Source: an uncultured Acidaminococcus sp. (lineage in GTDB: Bacteria > Bacillota_C > Negativicutes > Acidaminococcales > Acidaminococcaceae). Taken from it: a stretch of DNA of 12,060 nucleotides. The DNA is taken from assembly GCA_900314165.1 (NCBI GenBank), contig OMUE01000203.1:1-12060 (forward strand). The letters are read 5' to 3'. A program made the position numbers and the translations under genes. Shown here one piece after another: positions 7,290 to 12,060 of the stretch (positions within the stretch are counted from its first letter, which is position 1; every line of letters begins with the position of its first letter). The notes beneath the pieces were generated by a model. The model was given only the letters and a program-made list of their open reading frames with translations, was not told the DNA's origin and searched no databases.

Positions 7290-7391
7290 TCGTTTATGTG
7301 CATTAGACATATTAAAAAATTAGATTTCACTAATCCTACTTGTCAAACGCTGTTTCCCTAACCCCTAATCCCTAATCTACAAGGAGACTAC

Positions 7392-7520
7392 ATGCCCAGT
7401 ATTGTACAACACGTATCTGCATCCACAACCTTTTTCGCAACCCGTCTGACCACGTGCCAGGCTGTTTTCCATGCCATGGAGACCCAAATTGAATATGGCC
7501 ATTACCAGGACTCGTGCTGA
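7392..7520 (+). CDS. Small hypothetical protein, 42 aa
   Basis: The ATG is preceded by AAGGAG at 7381-7386 with a 5-base spacer, and the frame runs to TGA at 7518-7520. The product begins MPSIVQHVSASTTFFATRLT and ends with EYGHYQDSC. I recognise no family or motif. It lies between a strong promoter and the phage-type replication gene, in the same direction, so it may be part of that small operon. The ribosome binding site is the main support. Confidence 0.45.
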   Translation: MPSIVQHVSASTTFFATRLTTCQAVFHAMETQIEYGHYQDSC

Positions 7521-7600
7521 CAGCTCTTAATTCTTTTCAGGCTGCTGCATAGTGCCTGGTATTTTTGCGTGCAATTTCCAAGAAAATAGCGAAGAGATGT

Positions 7601-7704
7601 GTGCTCCGCACTACCCCCTCGCCAGCTTCGCTGACCCTCTCCCCCTCACGGGGGCGACTGCCGCCGGGCGGCCCTCTTCGCTCTTGGCTCTTCGCTATTC
7701 GCTT
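7601..7704 (+). repeat. 104-bp structured repeat, copy 1 (intergenic)
   Basis: It matches 8262-8365 over its full 104 bp with three substitutions. Internal hairpins are CCCCC-TCAC-GGGGG, GCCGC/GCGGC and an imperfect GCCAGC/GCTGAC. The 3' end has iterated CTCTTCGCT-type words. It ends 13 bp before the ribosome binding site of the gene at 7733. No clear target-site duplication is seen. Probably a small dispersed genomic repeat. Confidence 0.85.
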
Positions 7705-7732
7705 TATCCAAGTATCCAAGGAGGTCCTGCCC

Positions 7733-8803
7733 ATGGCTTCACATCGTATGTTAAGTTATAACGTAATGAGTAGTGATAAATATTTTGGAATGAGTAAAGG
7801 TGCCAAGTGCCTGTATCCTCAACTTGTGATTAATGCAGATGACGACGGATTCCTTGCTAACCCCAGGTGCGTCACCCGTATGGCTGGCTGCTCTCCGGAA
7901 GAACTGGAGGAATTGGTCACCAATGGCTATCTGATCAGCTTCCCCAGTGGCAACATGGTCATTAGACACTGGAGAATGCATAATTTTCTCCGAAAAGAGA
8001 TTTACCGTCCCAGTATCCGGAAAGAACGGGATCTCTTGTGCTGGAATAAGAACGGCGTGTATTTCCTGAAGGAGGAGGTCAAAGACAAACAAAGCACTGG
8101 TGAATTCCATACCTTTGACGAGATCAAAAAGAAAAAGGCCCGCAAGTCCAAGGCCAAAGCATGCCCTGAACCCGAGCCTATGGAAGAAGCTATGGAAGAA
8201 GCTGCTGAAGAATGTCCTGTAGTTGTTGCGGAACCTGTGGAAGAAGAAACAGGTGAAAATGGTGCTCCGCACTACCCCCTCGCCAGCTTCGCTGGCCCTC
8301 TCCCCCTCACGGGGGCGACTGCCGCCGAGCGGCCCTCTTCGCTCTTGGCTCTTCGCTCTTCGCTTGCTCCCGGCAGCCCATTGGTTTCCACCTGGTTGCC
8401 AAAGGATAGAGCTATGGATAGAGAAAGGGGTTATAGTCAAAGACAATTTAAAAAATCTTTACGCTTACACTGTGATCGAAGAGAAATACCCCGTTACTGT
8501 AGTACTCTTATCGGAGAAGAGGATGTACTACAGTACGATAGCAATAATAATATAAATAAATATATAAATAAAACCATGAACACGATTGTGAACCAGAGTG
8601 ACTATCTGGATCTGGGTCCTCATGGTTTAATAGTCGTGCCCAGGGAGCTGGCAGGTCAGCTACAGGACCTGTTTCCTACTACGTGGGAGCAGCGGCTGGC
8701 GGCCCTGGAAGAGCGCCGCATCAAGCGCCGGGAAAAGTTTGGCTACGGCTATCACTGGCCTATCAGCCCGGAAGAAAAGGCGGAGTTGTTTGGGGTAGCA
8801 TAG
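7733..8803 (+). CDS. Phage replisome-organiser-like DNA replication protein
   Basis: 356 residues from the ATG at 7733, chosen because AAGGAGG (7718-7724) lies 8 bases upstream. Residues 1-100 match the N-terminal pattern of phage or satellite replication proteins: MLSYNVMSSDKYFGMS, then LVINADDDGFLANPRCVTRM (31-50), then IRHWRMHNFLRKEIYRPS (77-94). Such proteins, often with DnaD-like tails, bind the phage origin and recruit helicase and loader. A basic and then acidic linker (131-176) follows. Residues 177-211 are encoded entirely by a 104-bp repeat also found outside the gene. The region to about 281 is AT-rich, and the C-terminus (282-356) is unrecognised (EERRIKRREKFGYGYHW). No helicase, integrase or capsid gene is near, so it is an orphan or a remnant. 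Confidence 0.7.
   Translation: MASHRMLSYNVMSSDKYFGMSKGAKCLYPQLVINADDDGFLANPRCVTRMAGCSPEELEELVTNGYLISFPSGNMVIRHWRMHNFLRKEIYRPSIRKERDLLCWNKNGVYFLKEEVKDKQSTGEFHTFDEIKKKKARKSKAKACPEPEPMEEAMEEAAEECPVVVAEPVEEETGENGAPHYPLASFAGPLPLTGATAAERPSSLLALRSSLAPGSPLVSTWLPKDRAMDRERGYSQRQFKKSLRLHCDRREIPRYCSTLIGEEDVLQYDSNNNINKYINKTMNTIVNQSDYLDLGPHGLIVVPRELAGQLQDLFPTTWEQRLAALEERRIKRREKFGYGYHWPISPEEKAELFGVA
8262..8365 (+). repeat. 104-bp structured repeat, copy 2, in frame inside the replication gene
   Basis: It matches 7601-7704 at 101 of 104 positions and codes for residues 177-211 of the host gene without a stop. It contains perfect GCCAGC-TTC-GCTGGC and CCCCC-TCAC-GGGGG hairpins. Because 104 is not a multiple of 3, the insertion must have brought or removed extra bases to keep the frame open. 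Confidence 0.85.
8495..8535. repeat. Perfect 11-bp inverted repeat within the replication gene
   Basis: TACTGTAGTAC (8495-8505) and GTACTACAGTA (8525-8535) are exact inverse complements with 19 bases between them. They lie in the AT-rich central part of the gene at 7733. Possible protein-binding site or origin structure, since phage origins often lie inside such genes. There is no T-run that would suggest termination. Confidence 0.5.
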
Positions 8804-8835
8804 AAGGGCTTGGGCAAGACGTTAGATGTTGGCTA

Positions 8836-8868
8836 GTAGTCCGCGGGACTACCCCCTCGCCAGCTTCG
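8836..8868 (+). repeat. Partial copy of the 104-bp repeat with a hairpin
   Basis: Bases 8848-8868 are identical to 7610-7630 and 8271-8291 in the 5' part of the 104-bp repeat. A perfect hairpin GTAGTCC-GCG-GGACTAC (8836-8852) overlaps the start of this match. After 8868 the sequence diverges. It lies between the convergent replication and larA genes. Confidence 0.65.
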
Positions 8869-8887
8869 ACAGGGCTCTGCCCAGCGC

Positions 8888-8918
8888 AAAAAATGAGCGC
8901 ACGTTGCCGCACGCTCAT
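8888..8918 (-). terminator. Intrinsic terminator of the AEC-TetR-larA operon
   Basis: On the minus strand, ATGAGCGTGCG pairs with CGTGCGCTCAT around a GCAA tetraloop (11 bp, two G-T pairs). TTTTT follows directly. The same bases on the plus strand would give two A-C mismatches and no T-run, so it works in the minus direction. It lies 47 bp after the larA stop. Confidence 0.88.
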
Positions 8919-8965
8919 CGTGATCAGATAGCAGCCCAGCGGGCCATTTCTGCGCTAAAAATGCT

Positions 8966-10249
8966 TTACTTCACAATGACGGACACGCCATCAGGGATGA
9001 CGGTGATGGAAGGTGTGGTGATGCCCTTCTGCGCCAGGATGTCCTGGGCCATGGCCAGGGCTTCCTGAATGTCCCGGGCATAGCGGATATGCATGTCTTC
9101 TACCATCTGCCGCGGAGCCTTCGTCACCATGATGACAGTGTATTTCAGCAAAATCCGGAGGAGGATCTGGGATTCCCACTGGTCAAAGATGGTCTCGTTC
9201 CGCTTTCTGGCCAGAATTTCATCCATGGCCTTCTGCAGGTCGTCCGCCTGTTTCAACGTATTAAAGAAATCTTCTCCGCCATGGCCATCGTTGCAGGCGG
9301 ACACATCGATGATGACGCCGCCTTCTTTGCAGGTCGCTTCTGCTGCGGTCATGCCCTTGACGGACTGATAAATGTTCTGATCCAGGGGGTAGCCGCCATT
9401 GGTGGTAATTACGATATCCGCCGGTACGGGCTTCACGCCGGCCAGCTTCATTTCAAATTCGCAGCCTGCATAATGGGCCTTCTCCCTGTCGCCGGCAAAG
9501 GCCGCAATGACCTTTTTGTCCGCATCAATGACCACGTTGCAGATAAAGGCCAATTTGGCGACTTTAGCCGCATACAGCATATCCCTGTGGATCGGGTTGC
9601 CTTCCAGGACGCCGGTGCGGGCATAGGGGCTGTCGATAAATTCAGAGCAGTGATTGGCCAGGACCGTAATCTTGCTGGCGATACCGGGCAGGATGGATTT
9701 ACGGCCGCCGGACATTCCGGCAAAGAAGTGGGGCTCGATGAGCCCTTCTGACACCAGCAGGTCTGTCTCTACAGCCAGTTTATTGATGAGGCATTCCCCA
9801 CCGGAAGGCAGGGTTCCAATGCTGACCATGTCTTCATCTTTCCGGCTGTTGTGGATGGCAAATTTTTCATGATCCGCGATTTCTGCACCATATTTAGCCA
9901 CCAGCTCTTCATGGGTCGTCGGACGATGCATGCCTGTGGCAACGAGGATGGTAATATCGATGTCCGGATTGCCTTTGCGCAGTTCGGCCAACAGCTGGGG
10001 CATAATTACATGGCTGGGTACGGGACGGGTATGATCGCTGGAGATAATGGTACAGGTCCGTTTACCCTTGGCCAATTCGCTGAGCCGGGGACTGCCGATC
10101 GGGTTTGCCAGAGCGTCTGCCACCAGCTCCGCTTCGGATTTAGGTGCTTTGTATTCATGGGCATGGGATACCAGGACCCCTGCCACCTGATGATCAGGTA
10201 ATTCAAATTGGACTTTTTCCTTGCCGAAAGGAATCGAAAATTTCTGCAT
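8966..10249 (-). CDS. larA: LarA-family nickel-pincer racemase (lactate racemase-like)
   Basis: 427 residues, close to the family norm of about 424. LarA interconverts L- and D-lactate in the cytoplasm using a nickel-pincer nucleotide covalently bound to a lysine. All residues known from the L. plantarum enzyme are present at the same numbers: D72 and R75 in SDHTRPVPS, H108 in ATGMHRP, H174 in EPHFFAGMSGGRK, the cofactor lysine K184, H200, and Q295/K298 in YQSVKG. The start is supported by AAGGAGG before ATG. It is the last gene of an operon with a TetR regulator and an AEC permease and is followed by a terminator. Related enzymes racemise other 2-hydroxy acids, so lactate is the best guess and not certain. 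No larB, larC or larE is in the window. Confidence 0.88.
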   Translation of the reverse strand: MQKFSIPFGKEKVQFELPDHQVAGVLVSHAHEYKAPKSEAELVADALANPIGSPRLSELAKGKRTCTIISSDHTRPVPSHVIMPQLLAELRKGNPDIDITILVATGMHRPTTHEELVAKYGAEIADHEKFAIHNSRKDEDMVSIGTLPSGGECLINKLAVETDLLVSEGLIEPHFFAGMSGGRKSILPGIASKITVLANHCSEFIDSPYARTGVLEGNPIHRDMLYAAKVAKLAFICNVVIDADKKVIAAFAGDREKAHYAGCEFEMKLAGVKPVPADIVITTNGGYPLDQNIYQSVKGMTAAEATCKEGGVIIDVSACNDGHGGEDFFNTLKQADDLQKAMDEILARKRNETIFDQWESQILLRILLKYTVIMVTKAPRQMVEDMHIRYARDIQEALAMAQDILAQKGITTPSITVIPDGVSVIVK

Positions 10250-10271
10250 TTTATACCTCCTTGCCCCGCAG

Positions 10272-10305
10272 GGCCTCTTTGCTCTTTACTCTTCGCTCTT
10301 CGCTT
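10272..10305 (+). repeat. Partial copy of the 104-bp repeat (3' end) upstream of larA
   Basis: About 34 bases match the last 35 bases of the 104-bp repeat with one deletion and a few substitutions, including the exact CTCTTCGCTCTTCGCTT end. It fills most of the gap between the TetR gene and the larA ribosome binding site. Confidence 0.65.
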
Positions 10306-10315
10306 GACACAAGAA

Positions 10316-10987
10316 TTACCTTACCAAATGTCCATAGAGGAAGCGGTCCAGCATGCCCTCGATGTAGCTGTCCAGATTTTCCAGAGTGACCACACCCTGA
10401 AAGCACATCATGCACACGGAGAAATAGATATTCTGGGTCATCATCTGCAGATCTGGGATGGGCTGCAGATAGCCTGCTTCTATGGAATCTCGCAGGAGAT
10501 ACTCCAGAATTTCGATTTCAGCCCGCAAGACCTCGGCATAGCGAACCTTTTCCGCGATTTCTTCCTGGCTGGGCCCCTTGCCCCACAAGACTTCCATCTC
10601 GTAATCCCGGGTATCCGGATTCCAGCGCAGCCGCCATCCGGCCTGTTCGGCCATGATTTCAAACATGGTGACGCTCCACAGAACTTTATTGGACAGCAGA
10701 AAAGGAATAAATGTTTTAAGATAGGCCAAAAACTGATTGCAGAAGCCTTCACTAGTCTCCACAGCCTGTTGCAATTCTTCTACGAGTACATCATTTTTCC
10801 CTTTGATGAGAGTATAGAAAAGGTTCTCCTTATTTTTATAATACTTATAGACCGTTCCTTTGCCTGTATCGGCGATGTTGATGATCTCGTCCAGGGTAGC
10901 CTGAGCATAGCCCTTCCTGGAAAACACCTGTTCTGCGGCGATCAATATTCTTTTTTCTTTTGATAAAGATGGATCGATTTTTTCCAT
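10316..10987 (-). CDS. TetR/AcrR-family transcriptional regulator
   Basis: 223 residues from the ATG at 10987. An in-frame GTG at 10996 has GGAG only one base upstream, which is too close, while GGAG lies 10 bases before the ATG. The N-terminal helix-turn-helix is typical of TetR: ILIAAEQVFSRKGYAQATLDEI at about 14-35, with recognition helix TGKGTVYKYYKNKENLF at 41-57. The C-terminal ligand domain is divergent, as usual, and its effector cannot be read from sequence. It sits between an AEC permease gene (27 bp away) and larA on the same strand, so it probably controls this operon in response to a hydroxy acid or related metabolite. TetR proteins are usually repressors. Confidence 0.93.
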   Translation of the reverse strand: MEKIDPSLSKEKRILIAAEQVFSRKGYAQATLDEIINIADTGKGTVYKYYKNKENLFYTLIKGKNDVLVEELQQAVETSEGFCNQFLAYLKTFIPFLLSNKVLWSVTMFEIMAEQAGWRLRWNPDTRDYEMEVLWGKGPSQEEIAEKVRYAEVLRAEIEILEYLLRDSIEAGYLQPIPDLQMMTQNIYFSVCMMCFQGVVTLENLDSYIEGMLDRFLYGHLVR

Positions 10988-11014
10988 ACTCTGCACGCTC
11001 CAAAATCAACCAGA

Positions 11015-11959
11015 TTATAGATACCCAAAGGCATTCAGGAAATACACCCAAAGGAATAGGGTCACACAGGATAGGCCGGACGTAATGATGACACAGCTGC
11101 CGGTCAGGTCCGCGTCACTGTCCATTTCTTTAGCCATGGCAAAGCCGGCCACAGCAGAAGGGGTAGCGGCCAATGCCATGATCGTAGCCAGTTCCTTGCC
11201 CCGGAAGCCCAACAGGACGGCGCCGCCGATAAACAACAGCGGGTTCAGGAACAGCTTGGCCACAACGCCCCAAAAGATGGCTTTCCATTCGTTCATGATG
11301 CACTGGAAATTGAAGGACGCCCCCAGTACGATCAGGGCAAACGGCGTGGTGCAGCGGGATACAGTAATAATGGGCTTCAGGAGCAAGGGCGGCAAGGTAA
11401 AGGGAAGGATTTTGAAGACTGCCCCTACAATGGCGCCGATGATCATGTCATTCTTCAGGCAGCCCAAAAGGATTTTCTTCAGGTTGAAGCCCTGGCTGTT
11501 GCTGCGATAATATTCCAGGGTAAAGACGGCCAGTACGTTGAACTCGGATACCACAAAAGCAGCGACCATCATGGGCAGAGCTGCGGCCTCCGGGCCAAAG
11601 AGGCTCTCCACAATGGACGTGCCCAGCAGGATGAAGTTACTTCTGTAAATGAGCTGAATCAGGGCCCCCCGTTTCCGGTTGTCGGAGGTAAAGCGGGGAA
11701 TGATGAGAAAGCTCAGCAGCCAAATGGCCAGGATGCCGCCAAAACAATACAGCACCAGGGAAGGCTGAAGGGTCTTTTTCACGTCGCTGGTGTACACGGA
11801 CACGAACATATTGGCGGGCAGGAAGACGTGAAACACTAATTTATTGAAGTTTGCGATGATTTTATCGGTAAATCCCTCTTTTTTCTGGGCCAGCAAACCG
11901 ATGCCCATGTAGATCATCAGAGGGATAACAGCGCTTAATGCCACGAAAAAACTATTCAT
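11015..11959 (-). CDS. AEC-family (auxin efflux carrier-like) permease
   Basis: 314 residues with about ten hydrophobic segments, for example 5-23, 67-87, 101-120, 127-147, 170-186, 203-216, 227-251, 256-275 and 287-308. The LVFHVFLPANMF motif (41-52) and the near-terminal ATPSAVAGFAMAKEM (265-279) are typical of AEC transporters. Bacterial members move organic acids such as malate, malonate or lactate across the inner membrane. GGAAAGGGG lies 7 bases before ATG. It is first in the AEC-TetR-larA operon, so the likely substrate is the acid handled by the racemase; that link is inference. No truncation is seen. Confidence 0.92.
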   Translation of the reverse strand: MNSFFVALSAVIPLMIYMGIGLLAQKKEGFTDKIIANFNKLVFHVFLPANMFVSVYTSDVKKTLQPSLVLYCFGGILAIWLLSFLIIPRFTSDNRKRGALIQLIYRSNFILLGTSIVESLFGPEAAALPMMVAAFVVSEFNVLAVFTLEYYRSNSQGFNLKKILLGCLKNDMIIGAIVGAVFKILPFTLPPLLLKPIITVSRCTTPFALIVLGASFNFQCIMNEWKAIFWGVVAKLFLNPLLFIGGAVLLGFRGKELATIMALAATPSAVAGFAMAKEMDSDADLTGSCVIITSGLSCVTLFLWVYFLNAFGYL

Positions 11960-12001
11960 ATAGTAAAACCCCTTTCCGGTAAAATCCTATAGCAAAAAAG
12001 T

Positions 12002-12019
12002 TATGAAAGAGTTTTCATA
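12002..12019. promoter_or_regulatory. Inverted repeat upstream of the AEC gene (candidate operator)
   Basis: TATGAAA-gagt-TTTCATA is a perfect 7-bp inverted repeat with a 4-base spacer, 43 bp upstream of the AEC start codon. It could be the binding site of the TetR protein encoded two genes on. A weak hairpin followed by a T-run on the minus strand is an alternative reading. I could not place a confident promoter in 11960-12060. Confidence 0.35.
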
Positions 12020-12060
12020 GCTCTCCATTATTATTGTAATGTGTAAAACCCCAGAATACA

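Noticed and set aside
7170..7361. 63-codon plus-strand frame
   Set aside because: It overlaps the strong promoter at 7261-7289 in AT-rich DNA and has no ribosome binding site.
7356..7376. Three CCCTAA-like words in a row
   Set aside because: Too short and imperfect to be a meaningful telomere-like or CRISPR-like array.
7751..8446. Minus-strand open frame opposite the replication gene
   Set aside because: The plus-strand gene matches a known phage family and has AAGGAGG upstream. The reverse frame partly reads the 104-bp repeat.
10208..10963. 251-codon plus-strand frame opposite the TetR gene
   Set aside because: Shadow of a clear TetR helix-turn-helix protein on the minus strand.

Overview
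The window (about 50% GC, with AT-richer islands) looks like an accessory region of an anaerobic Firmicutes chromosome. I lean towards the Negativicutes, such as a Megasphaera- or Acidaminococcus-like lactate user. This rests on protein flavour, base composition and the lactate-racemase-type operon, and is not proven by the sequence.

Left part (about 300-6530, minus strand): a truncated type 1 BREX phage-defence operon in the canonical order brxA-brxB-brxC-pglX. It has a predicted sigma-A promoter and a leader holding a terminator-like hairpin plus a possible 19-aa leader peptide. brxA and brxB overlap by 4 bp. A 134-bp hairpin-rich element sits between brxB and brxC. pglX is cut after about 335 codons, just before the place where methyltransferase motif I should start. 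It then carries a 20-residue unrelated tail, a stop and a strong intrinsic terminator. pglZ and brxL do not follow. The DNA left of the junction is AT-rich and may carry the end of a plus-strand gene.

Middle (about 6540-8960): a mosaic of small repeats and phage-like replication DNA. It holds a 101-bp inverted-repeat element with compensatory hairpins and two copies of a TGGTATACCA/CCACTTGGTGCC motif. A near-consensus plus-strand promoter precedes a 42-aa unknown ORF and a phage replisome-organiser-like gene. A 104-bp structured repeat occurs once upstream of the replisome gene's ribosome binding site and once in frame inside the gene. Partial copies lie near 8850 and 10290.

Right part (about 8890-12060, minus strand): a compact AEC transporter - TetR regulator - LarA-family racemase operon ending in a clean terminator. 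LarA has the full set of known active-site residues at the same numbers as Lactiplantibacillus plantarum LarA. The likely job is uptake or exchange and racemisation of lactate or a related 2-hydroxy acid, with local TetR control. No larB, larC or larE (cofactor synthesis) is in the window.

I saw no rRNA, tRNA, CRISPR array, integrase or intact insertion sequence.
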